64,000 nt of DNA, from assembly GCA_030685015.1 (NCBI GenBank), contig JAUXWS010000059.1:62001-126000 (forward strand), read 5' to 3'. This document shows, in pieces, positions 1 to 10,095 of this stretch. The stretch comes from a bacterium. GTDB taxonomy: Bacteria > CAIWAD01. Every line of letters begins with the position of its first letter. The first letter of the stretch is position 1. The translations under genes and the position numbers were made by a program. Under the pieces are notes generated by a model. The model saw only the letters and a list, made by a program, of their open reading frames with translations. It did no database searches and was not told the DNA's origin.

Positions 1-572
1 TCAGTTTCGTGGAGGCCACGCCGCGTTACGACCCGGCGGACAAGCTCGTCCTGCGCGTGGAGCTGACGGACTTCTCCGTGTACTACACCCAGGCCGGCCT
101 GGACGAGGTGACAAAGGAGCTGAAGGAGGGCAAGAGCCAGATCCTCTGCCACGAGGGCCAGCTCTGGAAGGTGGGCAAGAGCAAGGAGGGCGTCGTCACC
201 CGCGAGCGCCTCACCAAGCAGTGGACAGACTGGATCGACTACTGGGCCGTGGACTTCAACTACATGAGCCGCAAGGAGATCATCCAGGTGCGCAAGGACG
301 AGGGCGTGCAGGAGGAGAAGCCGCTGAACTCCTTGCTGGACGAGAGCGCGGTCGCCCCGCCCTTGCCCTTGGAGGACTTCGAAGAGCGCTGGACGGGCGG
401 CTACATCTTCGAGAACGAGTGGCAAAGCTTCCGCACCCGCCGCGAGCGCAACCTGGAGCTGGTCAGCGCCCCGCATCGCTACCACAAGCCCGGGCGCTAC
501 ACGCTGGCGGTCAAGGTCATCGACATCTTCGGCAACGACACCATGATCCTTGTGCCGGTCTCCGTCGGCTGA
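1..572 (+). CDS. Site-specific DNA methyltransferase, C-terminal part (5' end outside window)
   Basis: The reading frame is open from the first bases, so the start lies upstream of the window; 189 residues are visible. The C-terminus (PGRYTLAVKVIDIFGNDTM, then a short hydrophobic end) and the preceding WIDYWAVDF and FENEWQSFRT segments resemble the C-terminal region of large N4/N6-type DNA methylases of the type III-like class. No catalytic motif is visible because the DPPY and FxGxG regions would be upstream. It converges on the next gene with a 3-base gap. The family call rests on remembered similarity of the tail only; a restriction or helicase partner, if any, would be outside the window. 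Confidence 0.55.
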   Translation, partial: SFVEATPRYDPADKLVLRVELTDFSVYYTQAGLDEVTKELKEGKSQILCHEGQLWKVGKSKEGVVTRERLTKQWTDWIDYWAVDFNYMSRKEIIQVRKDEGVQEEKPLNSLLDESAVAPPLPLEDFEERWTGGYIFENEWQSFRTRRERNLELVSAPHRYHKPGRYTLAVKVIDIFGNDTMILVPVSVG

Positions 573-575
573 TCG

Positions 576-974
576 TCAGAGCTCAGGTTCGAAAAGAGGA
601 AGTTTCCGGACCAGCTGGATGGCATCGTCCAGGGCAAGGCCCGCCTCGATCGAGATCCACTGCCCCGTGTGCCGCTGCCAGGCCAGGGTGAACCAGGGGC
701 CGGTGCTGTTCTCCAGCCGCGCCACCGACGACTCGAAACGTTCTCGGACGCCGTCGCGCTCCGGAGTCTCGTAGATGGTCATGATGTAGAGGAATCGCCC
801 TCGCCGCCGGGTGATGTAGTCCACCCGCTGATTGAAGGGGCAGGCTGGATCGAAGGCGGGCAGGGTGGGCCGGTAGCGCTCCTCCACCAACTGCTGAAGA
901 GCCGCCAGGGCGGCGGATTGCGCCGGCGTCCCCACCTTTGGACGAGCCGCTTCCTTGACCCAGATGCGATTCAT
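576..974 (-). CDS. Conserved hypothetical protein, possibly DUF3024-like
   Basis: A 132-residue soluble protein with no signal peptide. The ATG at 974 is preferred over an upstream TTG because GGGAGG lies just upstream, although only 3 bases away. The C-terminal half (VARLENSTGPWFTLAWQRH, then a W and a short acidic helix) has the pattern of DUF3024-type domains: a short beta strand, an aromatic-rich strand and a final helix. This is a weak pattern match and no function can be assigned. It converges with the methyltransferase fragment and is separated by 35 bases from the membrane protein gene upstream on the same strand, so the two may be co-transcribed. Confidence 0.55.
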   Translation of the reverse strand: MNRIWVKEAARPKVGTPAQSAALAALQQLVEERYRPTLPAFDPACPFNQRVDYITRRRGRFLYIMTIYETPERDGVRERFESSVARLENSTGPWFTLAWQRHTGQWISIEAGLALDDAIQLVRKLPLFEPEL

Positions 975-1009
975 CTGCCTCCCGGATGTTTTGACCAAGC
1001 CTTTGGCTG

Positions 1010-1399
1010 CTAGCCCTCCCGACGCAGCTCCCGCCCCTTGACGATGACAAAGGCGATGAGGGCGACGGCGAAGAAGAGGAGGAGCATCCAGGCGATGGCG
1101 CCCAGGGTGCCGATGGCCGTCTGGTAGTTCTCCAGCACCAGCCGCTCGCTGGTCAGGGCCAGGGCCTGGCCCAGCTTGTCCTCCGGCATGACGTAGCGCT
1201 CCAGGGAGTGGACGCGCACGCCGCCGGAGACGCCCACCACGATCATGGCGAAGGACAGGTAGCGCTCCCAGGCGGCGGCGATCTCGTCCGCGATGATGCG
1301 CTGGAGGATGCGCCCCACCGGATTGCGGAAAGCCCGCGCCACGGCCGCGGAAAGAACCAGGGCGATGACCAGGGTGAGTCCCATCAGGGCAAAGAACAT
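1010..1399 (-). CDS. Small inner-membrane protein with two predicted TM helices
   Basis: A 129-residue protein starting at the ATG at 1399, chosen because AAGGAGG sits 5 bases upstream; longer upstream starts would run through a repeat-rich intergenic region. Residues 2-24 and roughly 92-115 are hydrophobic helices. The central loop contains an EIAAAWERYLSF helix and a VHSLERYVMPEDK segment, and the tail is short and basic (KGRELRREG). The order TM, soluble loop, TM is consistent with a membrane-anchored accessory protein. I do not recognise the family. It probably precedes the DUF3024-like gene in a short leftward unit. Confidence 0.65.
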   Translation of the reverse strand: MFFALMGLTLVIALVLSAAVARAFRNPVGRILQRIIADEIAAAWERYLSFAMIVVGVSGGVRVHSLERYVMPEDKLGQALALTSERLVLENYQTAIGTLGAIAWMLLLFFAVALIAFVIVKGRELRREG

Positions 1400-1409
1400 G
1401 TCAACCTCC

Positions 1410-1440
1410 TTGGACAGGTGTCGGACGAAGGGTCGGACAC
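1410..1440. repeat. Imperfect inverted repeat, copy 1
   Basis: GTGTCGGAC (1418-1426) faces GTCGGACAC (1432-1440) across five bases, with one mismatch. The leading TTGGACAGGTGTCGGAC is repeated about 261 bases further right with a single change. Copy 1 lies immediately upstream of the ribosome-binding site of the leftward membrane-protein gene, which suits an operator or mRNA-leader hairpin. Confidence 0.6.
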
Positions 1441-1670
1441 TCCGGCAAGATATGCCGACGCCGGCACTTTGCCGGGAACCCCGCCCGGGAATCAGCTTGT
1501 CGATCGGGTAAGGCGCGGAGGTCGTCCGGTGGCCGAGTCGCGCCCGGTCAGCGTGTCGCGGACACGGCCGGGGGGCCGAGGTTGGACAGAGAGGCCGCCC
1601 CTGTGGGCCATTGGCTGGCTGGACAATGATGGTGTGCGGCTCCATCACCGGAGATCGACTGTCGAACTTT

Positions 1671-1703
1671 TTGGACAGGTGTCCGACCCATGGTCGGACA
1701 CCT
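1671..1703. repeat. Perfect 12-bp inverted repeat, copy 2
   Basis: AGGTGTCCGACC (1677-1688) and GGTCGGACACCT (1692-1703) are exact reverse complements around the loop CAT. The left arm continues outwards into the TTGGACAGG shared with copy 1. The position is about 105 bases before the start of the secreted-protein gene. It could be a regulator-binding site or a small dispersed repeat; no U-tract follows, so it is not an evident terminator. Confidence 0.7.
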
Positions 1704-1809
1704 CGGCAGCTTGTGCCCAGTCGGGCTCCTGCGAGTGGCCCAAGACTTCCTTCCCTAAAGGGCAATTCCCATGTTGGCGGCACTTCACGCCTGTCACATG
1801 GAGCGTCCC

Positions 1810-3531
1810 ATGAGATCCCTGTTGCCCCTCTTCTGCCTGGCGCTGTCCACCCTGGAGGTCCGGGCCACCGTTCCCCAGCGCCCGGAACAGCTCTGGGAGG
1901 GCCCTGTGGTCGAGCGCCCCCGGCGGGAGGCCGGCCCCGCCCGCGAGATGCCGGCGCCGCTGGGGCCTTTCTGCTGGCTGCGCGAATACGAGCAGATCAG
2001 CGACTTCCTGGCCGTCTGGCAGGTGGGCAACCCGGCCAGCCCCAACTACGGGGGCATGATCGAGGCGGAGGCGGGGCCGCTGGGCGGCGTCATCCAGACC
2101 GACAACACGCTGGAGGCGATCTGGGTGTGGTCCAAGCGCCGCGCCTGGACCGGCCGCACCGACCGCGACGCCAACATCGCCGCCGCCTGGACCTACTGCA
2201 CGAACTACCCGGCCTGGGCCGAGGAGGGCGCGCCGGGCGACAATTACTACCGCGCCCACAACTGCGCCTGGGCCCTGGGCGCCTGCCGGGAGTACGAGGC
2301 GGCCACCGGTGACACGACGAGGCGGGCCTACGCCCGAACCTGCGCCGCCTACATCGCCCAGCATCCCCTGCCGCTGCCCGCCAACGCCAGCCTCAACGCC
2401 TTGGTGACGGGCTGGTGCGCGGGAAGCCTCTACGAGCACGCCGTGGCCGTGGGCCGGGAGGACTGGCGCGCGGCCGCCCTGGAACAGGGTCTGGACCTGC
2501 TGGACTGGGTGGAGGCCAACCCCGCCCAATGGCTGGCCTGGGACGAGTGGGCCATGAGCGGCGGCACCATCCTGTGGGGCCTGTGCCGCAGCGTCTTCAC
2601 CGAGGCGCCGCTCTACGGCCAGCATTGGCTGCCGGACCATGTCTTTCACGTGCCGGATTGGACGGACTGGCACAACGTGGCGGGCTACGACTGGGACAGC
2701 AGCTGGAACGTGGCCTACGCCAACGGCCTCTTCGCCGTGCAGGACGCCACTGGCGACCCGGTGAGCGCGGAGCGGGCGCGGCGCATCACCGAGGGCCTGC
2801 TCTCCCTGGACACGGACGACGACGGCGGCATCATGGCGGACAGCCACGATCCCGACACAGAGGACATGAGCTGGGTGACCTGCTACCTGGCCCGCTTCGG
2901 GCTGGCCCGGCTCATCGGGCAGCCGCCGGTGCGGGATGCCGCCCCCCTGCGCCTGCACGGCCTGGTGGATGAAGAGGTGGTCGTGCAGGGACAGCCCTGG
3001 GAGCTGGCGGTGATCGTCGCCAACCACGGGCTGGAGGCGGCCGCCGGCGTCACAGTGAGCCTGGAGGTGGACGGCGTGGTGTCGTCGGGGCAGGTCGATC
3101 TGGACTTCGCCGACCTCGACACCCTCGTCCTGGCCACCTGGACCCCTGTCCTGCAAGGGCGACACCGCATCAGGGCCTGGACGTCCTGGACACAGGACGG
3201 AAACCCCGCCAATGACACGCTGGCCGTGGACCTGATCGCCCTCTCACCGCCCCTGACTCGCCGGGAGTCCAGCGGGGACGACGGCCGCCTGAGGGTAGAG
3301 CAGGCCGACTGGTCCTTCCGGGTGGAGGCCCCCGCCACCGGACCGGTGCGTGTCGTCGTCTACAACCTGCTGGGCCAGCAGGTCTTGAATGAAATGCGCG
3401 ATGCGCCGAGCCCCGGCTGGCTGCGCCTCAACCTCGGGCCGATCGGGACGGGCCTGCCCGCGGGCCTTTACCTTGCACGCGTGGAGACCGGCGGACGCGG
3501 CGCTGTGCTGCGCGTGCGGCATCTGCGCTGA
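1810..3531 (+). CDS. Secreted protein: helical-toroid-like domain, CARDB-like domain, C-terminal sorting-like domain
   Basis: 573 residues. The ATG at 1810 is chosen because a signal peptide (RSLLPLFCLALSTLEVRA) follows directly and GGAG lies 7 bases upstream. Residues about 45-370 are helix- and Trp/Asp-rich with repeating AWTYCTNYPAWAEEG and GLLSLDTDDDGG segments, like alpha/alpha-barrel carbohydrate-active or unknown secreted proteins. Residues about 375-480 look like a CARDB adhesion domain (LVDEEVVVQGQPWELAVIVA). The last 70 residues (VRVVVYNLLGQQVL ... GLPAGLYLARVE) match the FlgD-Ig/type IX-like sorting sandwich, though PNPFNP itself is absent. The substrate is unknown. It stands alone, with 201 bases to the next gene. 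Confidence 0.7.
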   Translation: MRSLLPLFCLALSTLEVRATVPQRPEQLWEGPVVERPRREAGPAREMPAPLGPFCWLREYEQISDFLAVWQVGNPASPNYGGMIEAEAGPLGGVIQTDNTLEAIWVWSKRRAWTGRTDRDANIAAAWTYCTNYPAWAEEGAPGDNYYRAHNCAWALGACREYEAATGDTTRRAYARTCAAYIAQHPLPLPANASLNALVTGWCAGSLYEHAVAVGREDWRAAALEQGLDLLDWVEANPAQWLAWDEWAMSGGTILWGLCRSVFTEAPLYGQHWLPDHVFHVPDWTDWHNVAGYDWDSSWNVAYANGLFAVQDATGDPVSAERARRITEGLLSLDTDDDGGIMADSHDPDTEDMSWVTCYLARFGLARLIGQPPVRDAAPLRLHGLVDEEVVVQGQPWELAVIVANHGLEAAAGVTVSLEVDGVVSSGQVDLDFADLDTLVLATWTPVLQGRHRIRAWTSWTQDGNPANDTLAVDLIALSPPLTRRESSGDDGRLRVEQADWSFRVEAPATGPVRVVVYNLLGQQVLNEMRDAPSPGWLRLNLGPIGTGLPAGLYLARVETGGRGAVLRVRHLR

Positions 3532-3732
3532 TACCCCCCCCGGCGGCGCAGACCACTCACCTCCTGGTGCGAGGTCCCGCCTGTCCAGTCTTGGAGCGGA
3601 AGCGGTGCGGGGCACGGGGGATGTGCCGAGTGTCATCCGCCACGACCTGTCGGCGTCTGCATCGAGCGGATGAATCTGGAGTGGCGGCAGGCCCGGTCCG
3701 GGATCAGGCCGCCGCCGAATGGAGAGAGGAGT

Positions 3733-6700
3733 ATGGAAGTCCTGATCACCGTCCTTCTCGCGGCGCTGATCGTCATGGCCTTGCGCCATGGGCAACGGGG
3801 CGGAAGACGAGCCATTGACGTGTCGGGTGAACCTGTCGCTCCAAAGTTGACGAGAGTTGAGGCAGAGAGCTCGCGCGCGCGCCGTGAGGGCGCTCCCGGG
3901 CCGAAGGAGGAACTGCTGAAGGTGTGCGCGCCGCTGATCGAACTGGCGGACTCGCTGGATGCCGAAGAACTCCGGCGTCACAAGGTCTTTCTGGGGGCTG
4001 TTGACAAGCTCAGCCGCGCTCCGGCGAGCCAGTTGCTCGGTTGTCTCGACGAAGAGAGCCATTCCGTGATCGATTCAGCCGTGCTGACAGCCCTGCACCG
4101 TGTCGCCACCGCCGAGGATGTGGACGCATTGATCGACAGGCTGCACCTGCTGGATGCCCGGGCGGGCGGCCAGGCCCTGAGCCTCCTGGTGGAACTTGCC
4201 GAGACTCCCATCGTGGTCAAGGTCCTGATGGCCACGGCCCGGCACTGGTTGGGTTCCTACGATCACCGCAAAGCCCTGAAGCGCTTTCTGAAAATCATGC
4301 TCGAACGCGGTGAAATCCCTCATCTGGATGCGGATGCGGATCGGCAGCTGTCGGATGCCGACGTGCTGAGAACCATCAGTCAGTTGGTCGGCGAGGTCTC
4401 GCACGCGGGAGCCGACGCGCTGCGGCGCGAGTTGGCCCGCCTGGAGCAGGCCCAGTTCCTGGACACGATCGGCCGTCTCCTGCCTCCAGCGCCGCTGCCA
4501 GATGAGCCCGTCTCCACCGCGGAGATGGAGAGCCTGAAGGATGGCGCACTCGATGCGCTGCTGTCCAGTCCAGGTCGCTCCGTCCTGCTGACGGGCCCTG
4601 CCGGAGTGGGCAAGACGGCCCTGGGCAACATGATTGTGCGGAGCCTGGCGCAGCGGGGCTGGCGCGTGTTCAGTGCCGAGGCCCAGGACATCATCGCCAA
4701 CATGAAACACCTGGGCGAGCTCGAACAGCGACTGCTCGATGTAGCCGAGGCCCTGAGGTCCAGCACCCCCATCGTCTGGCGGATTCAGGACCTGATCCCG
4801 TTCCTGACCGCGGGCAGCCATGAGCATGACCCCACGGGCGTCCTGCCCAAGCTGCTTCCGGCGCTGGTGGCGGGCAAGTACCTGTTGCTGGCGGAAATCC
4901 GCAGGGAGTCCCTGGACGCCGTTTTTCGGTCGGCGCCCAGACTTGAACCCCTCTTCCGCATCATCCGCCTGGAGGAGCCATCTGCCGCGGACATGCTGCA
5001 GTTGGCGCACGACTGGGCCGCCGGGCGCGACCCGGCCGTCTGGCCGGCCATCCCGGATGCCCTGATCCAGGAGGGCCAGCGCTACGCCGCCCAGCTCTGC
5101 GGACAGCGGGCCCTTCCCGGACAGTTGCTGGACCTGTTGGCGTCTGCCCAGGAGGTCGCCCTTGAACGAGATCAGCCGGTGGCGGCCCTTCAGCACGATG
5201 ATCTGCTGGGCGCTCTGTCGCGCCTGACAGGCCTGTCGCGCGACATGCTGGATGAGCGTCGCTCCTTGAACCTGGACGAGTTGCGAGAGCTGTTCCGCCA
5301 CCGCGTGATTGGGCAGCCGGAGGCGGTGGAGTGCCTGATCGAGCGCATTGCCCTCTACAAGGCGGGGCTCACCGATCCCACCCGCCCCACGGGCGTCTTC
5401 CTCTTCGCGGGACCCTCCGGCACGGGCAAGACCGAGATCGCCAAGACCCTCGCCGAGTTCCTCTTCGGCACTCCCGAACGCTTGCTGCGGCTGGACATGA
5501 GCGAGTTCAAGACCCACGAAGACCTGGGCCGGCTGCTGGGGACAGGTGGCGACTCGCTGCTGGACCGCATCCGCGCCCAGCCCTTTTCCGTCGTCCTGCT
5601 GGACGAATTCGAGAAGGCGCATCCCGAGACGTGGAGCCTGTTCCTGCAGGTCTTCGATGATGGACGCCTGAGTGACCGTAGCGGGCGGCTGGCCGACTTT
5701 CGCAATGCCATCATCATCCTGACGTCGAACCTGGGGGCGACCCAGCCGACGGGGGCGGGCATGGGCTTCAGCGGCACCGTGGCGGCCTTCTCCACGGCCC
5801 TGGTGGAGCGCGCCATCACGGAGACCTTTTCGCGGGAGTTCATCAATCGCCTGGATCGGGTCGTCATCTTCCGTCCGCTGGACCGTCACGCCATGCGCCT
5901 GATCCTGCTCAAGGAGCTGGATGCGGCCTTGGCGCGCCGCGGCCTGCGCCGCCGCGATTGGGCCATCGAGTGGGAAGACGGGGTGATCGAGTTCCTGCTC
6001 GAGGAGGGTTTCACTGTGGATCTGGGCGCCCGGCCGCTGAAGCGCGCCATCGAGCGCCATCTCCTGACGCCGCTGGCGCTGGCGATCGTGGAACGGCGCG
6101 CGCCAGAGGGCGGGCAGTTCCTGCTGATCCACCGTGATGGCCAGCGCCTGCGCGTCGAGTTTATCGATCCGGACACGCCGGCGGTGGCGCTGCAGTCCAC
6201 CGCGCCACCCCAAACAGACGAGGCGGACGATCTCCGCTCCCTGGTGCTCGAAGGTTCCAGCCGGCCTGAAGAGATCGAGCGTCTCGCCAGCGTGCACCGG
6301 AAGCTCGCCGAGACGGTGGCGGGCGCCGGCTGGACCGCGCGCAAGGAGGACGCCTTCGCCCGCCTGAACGCGTCCGGCTTTTGGGAGGATCTTGGGCGCT
6401 TCACCGTGCTGGGGAGGATCGAGCTGCTGGACCGCATCGAGACCAGCCTCGAGAGTGCCGGGTCCCTCCTGACGCGGCTCACGCTGACGGGCGCGAACCG
6501 GCCGTCCTTGCCACCCCAGACCGCGCAGCGACTGGCGCAGCAGCTCTTTCTTCTGCAGGCGGCGGTGGCCACGGTCGAAGAGAATGCCCCGAGCGACGCC
6601 TTCATCCTGATCCAGGCCTGCCATCCGGCCTTGCGCGAAGCCCAGCGTCTGGTCATGTTCCAGGACCAGCTGGCGCGCATGTACCACGCCTGGGCGCAGC

Positions 6701-7089
6701 GGCGCGGCATGCGCTTGACGAAGCTGGATGTCCCGGACGAGGCGGCGCGCGACGGCCAGCGGACACTGCTGGCGATTTCGGGCTTCGGCGCCCACCGCCT
6801 CTTGTTGCCCGAGGCAGGCTACCACGTGCTGGAGGTGCCCCTGCCCAACGGCCAGTTCAAGCGCCTGTCCCTCCGTGTGCGGGTAGCCCCCCAACCTGAG
6901 GCGCCCGCCGCCGGGCACCGTGAGCTGGTCGCCCAGGCATGCGCCTCGCTGGAGCTGGACAAGAGCAGCCCGGCGGTGGTGCGACGCTACCGCGAGCGCC
7001 CCACCCCGCTGGTGCGCGACGAGGTCCACGGCTGGCGCAGTGGCCGGATCGACCGTGTCTGGGACGGCGAGTTCGACGTGATGAGTTGA
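3733..7089 (+). CDS. ClpB-type AAA+ ATPase fused to a release-factor-like C-terminus lacking GGQ
   Basis: 1118 residues. The ATG at 3733 follows GGAGAGAGGAGT and begins with a membrane helix (EVLITVLLAALIVMAL). After a helical region come two AAA+ modules. D1 has Walker A GPAGVGKT at 288-295; D2 has Walker A GPSGTGKTEIAK from 560, Walker B VVLLDEFEKA at 620-629, TSNLGA and a ClpB-type small domain ending near residue 800. The last 300 residues resemble RF2: ASGFWEDLGRF (PCRF start), then DQLARMYHAWAQRRGMRLTKLD at about 975, GYHVLEVPLP and, from 1084, VRRYRERPTPLVRD with GRIDRVWDGEFD as in release-factor tails. The segment that would hold GGQ is replaced by about 25 unrelated residues. Membrane anchoring plus ATPase plus a decoding-factor fold suggests a ribosome- or translation-linked remodeller; this is inference. 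Confidence 0.85.
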   Translation: MEVLITVLLAALIVMALRHGQRGGRRAIDVSGEPVAPKLTRVEAESSRARREGAPGPKEELLKVCAPLIELADSLDAEELRRHKVFLGAVDKLSRAPASQLLGCLDEESHSVIDSAVLTALHRVATAEDVDALIDRLHLLDARAGGQALSLLVELAETPIVVKVLMATARHWLGSYDHRKALKRFLKIMLERGEIPHLDADADRQLSDADVLRTISQLVGEVSHAGADALRRELARLEQAQFLDTIGRLLPPAPLPDEPVSTAEMESLKDGALDALLSSPGRSVLLTGPAGVGKTALGNMIVRSLAQRGWRVFSAEAQDIIANMKHLGELEQRLLDVAEALRSSTPIVWRIQDLIPFLTAGSHEHDPTGVLPKLLPALVAGKYLLLAEIRRESLDAVFRSAPRLEPLFRIIRLEEPSAADMLQLAHDWAAGRDPAVWPAIPDALIQEGQRYAAQLCGQRALPGQLLDLLASAQEVALERDQPVAALQHDDLLGALSRLTGLSRDMLDERRSLNLDELRELFRHRVIGQPEAVECLIERIALYKAGLTDPTRPTGVFLFAGPSGTGKTEIAKTLAEFLFGTPERLLRLDMSEFKTHEDLGRLLGTGGDSLLDRIRAQPFSVVLLDEFEKAHPETWSLFLQVFDDGRLSDRSGRLADFRNAIIILTSNLGATQPTGAGMGFSGTVAAFSTALVERAITETFSREFINRLDRVVIFRPLDRHAMRLILLKELDAALARRGLRRRDWAIEWEDGVIEFLLEEGFTVDLGARPLKRAIERHLLTPLALAIVERRAPEGGQFLLIHRDGQRLRVEFIDPDTPAVALQSTAPPQTDEADDLRSLVLEGSSRPEEIERLASVHRKLAETVAGAGWTARKEDAFARLNASGFWEDLGRFTVLGRIELLDRIETSLESAGSLLTRLTLTGANRPSLPPQTAQRLAQQLFLLQAAVATVEENAPSDAFILIQACHPALREAQRLVMFQDQLARMYHAWAQRRGMRLTKLDVPDEAARDGQRTLLAISGFGAHRLLLPEAGYHVLEVPLPNGQFKRLSLRVRVAPQPEAPAAGHRELVAQACASLELDKSSPAVVRRYRERPTPLVRDEVHGWRSGRIDRVWDGEFDVMS

Positions 7090-7390
7090 ACCTGGTGTTC
7101 AATGTCAGCCAGGGGGAATGGATGCGAACACCCATGCGAACCTCTGGGACATCATTGCGCGGCAGGGAGGAACGCACCCGGTCCGGCCGCATCCGCCGCG
7201 GGCGCAGTGGCCTTGGCAGGAGGCGGCGGCTGTTGTGGCTGCTGACCCTCGCGTTGTCGGCTGGATGGCCGGCGGCCCTCGCCGCCGCCGCTCCCTTCTC
7301 CGCTCTTGCGAGCGGCACGATTGTCCCCGCGCGGACGACCCCCGTTCGCTTGTCGGAGAATGCTCGGGACTGCCTCCCGCGGAAGGACGC
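7090..7390. other. 301-base region between convergent genes, no confident gene
   Basis: It lies between the 3' ends of the AAA+ gene and katG. Two GC hairpins are visible, GGCGG-CCCTCG-CCGCC (7271-7286) and CCGCTC-TTGC-GAGCGG (7300-7315, read on the minus strand as a GCAA tetraloop). They could stop or protect either transcript, but no U-run follows. Rightward frames starting at 7118 and 7128 run on antisense to katG; one has a hydrophobic stretch, but neither is supported as a gene. Confidence 0.5.
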
Positions 7391-9607
<2,217 letters not shown>

Positions 9608-9760
9608 TTATATGTCACGGGGTCTGAGCGAGAAAGCGGCCCGGACCCTTTCGTCCTGCTTGCGGATCGTCTCCTCGTCGCCGGCCAGCCGGGCCAGCCC
9701 GGCGCCGCAGCGCAAAACGGCCTTGGAGCAGAGCAGGACAGCCTCGAAGCTGCAGGGCAT
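9608..9760 (-). CDS. Possible 50-residue Cys-containing small protein ahead of katG
   Basis: A 50-codon frame, MPCSFEAVLLCSKAVL and onward, ending 21 bases before the katG start inside the same predicted sigma54 transcript. It has three cysteines at positions 3, 11 and 18, then a charged helix (RKQDERVRAAF). The frame looks amphipathic and protein-like, and the spacing to katG suits translational coupling. Against it, the nearest purine-rich ribosome-binding sequence (GAGGAAG) is about 14 bases from the ATG. The family is not recognised. A redox or metal-linked role would fit the position but is speculation. Confidence 0.35.
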   Translation of the reverse strand: MPCSFEAVLLCSKAVLRCGAGLARLAGDEETIRKQDERVRAAFSLRPRDI

Positions 9761-9841
9761 GGGACGGTGTGTCGTGTCTTCCTCGTGTTCTCCTGTTGAT
9801 TTGGACTTTGATCGATCGGTGATGGGATCCGGGAGCCGAGC

Positions 9842-9895
9842 TTAGCCGGCCAGGCGCAGCAGGCGCGCGGCGCGGCATTTCATCAGGTCGCTCAT
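9842..9895 (-). CDS. Candidate 17-residue leader peptide of the katG transcript
   Basis: MSDLMKCRAARLLRLAG then TAA. It is the first ATG after the predicted transcription start (about 9925) and has a near-ideal AAAGGAG six bases upstream, better than any other start in this transcript. Its tail CRAARLLRLAG resembles CGAGLARLAG in the 50-codon frame further down, and both lie in the same reading frame. It may be a leader peptide or the start of a gene now split by a stop codon. Confidence 0.4.
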   Translation of the reverse strand: MSDLMKCRAARLLRLAG

Positions 9896-9935
9896 GAGGT
9901 GCTCCTTTGCCTTGGCCGTCGTTGCCGGGAGTGTT

Positions 9936-9951
9936 GGCAAGGGCCGTGCCA
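9936..9951 (-). promoter_or_regulatory. Sigma54 (-24/-12) promoter for the katG unit
   Basis: Read leftward the sequence is TGGCAC-GGCCC-TTGCC, matching the TGGCAC-N5-TTGC core with exact spacing. The expected start is near 9925, thirty bases before the first ATG. The site is nearly palindromic (TTGGCA facing TGCCAG), so a weaker rightward copy (TGGCAA-GGGCC-GTGCC) overlaps it and could serve the divergent activator gene. Confidence 0.85.
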
Positions 9952-10036
9952 GCTGGCGTCGCAAAGGCGAATCCGTTGTCAATTAAGAGCTTTCTCTTGA
10001 AGGGCGCAAGGTCGAATTGCGAAGCCCGCAGGAAGA

Positions 10037-10090
10037 ACCGAGATTTCGGTGTGACGGAAGCGAAATTTCGGTTGTCAACGATATCTCGGT
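10037..10090. promoter_or_regulatory. Three operator-like palindromes upstream of the sigma54 promoter
   Basis: Three 14-base sites share A-N-CGA-N-AT-[T/C]-TCGGT: ACCGAGATTTCGGT (10037-10050), AGCGAAATTTCGGT (10059-10072) and AACGATATCTCGGT (10077-10090). Their centres are 22 and 18 bases apart and about 95-140 bases upstream of the katG-side sigma54 promoter, the usual enhancer distance. They also sit directly before the activator's own start codon, which suits autoregulation. Binding by the adjacent activator is inferred. Confidence 0.7.
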
Positions 10091-10095
10091 GAGCC

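Larger units (their letters stand above)
1400..1809. other. 410-base divergent intergenic region with repeated palindromes
   Basis: No convincing gene is seen. It separates a leftward membrane-protein gene from a rightward secreted-protein gene, so both promoters should lie here. It holds two copies of TTGGACAGGTGTC[G/C]GAC (1410-1426 and 1671-1687), each forming the left part of an inverted repeat, and a CCGGCA-CTT-TGCCGG palindrome near 1460. I found no clear -10/-35 or sigma54 match. Confidence 0.6.
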
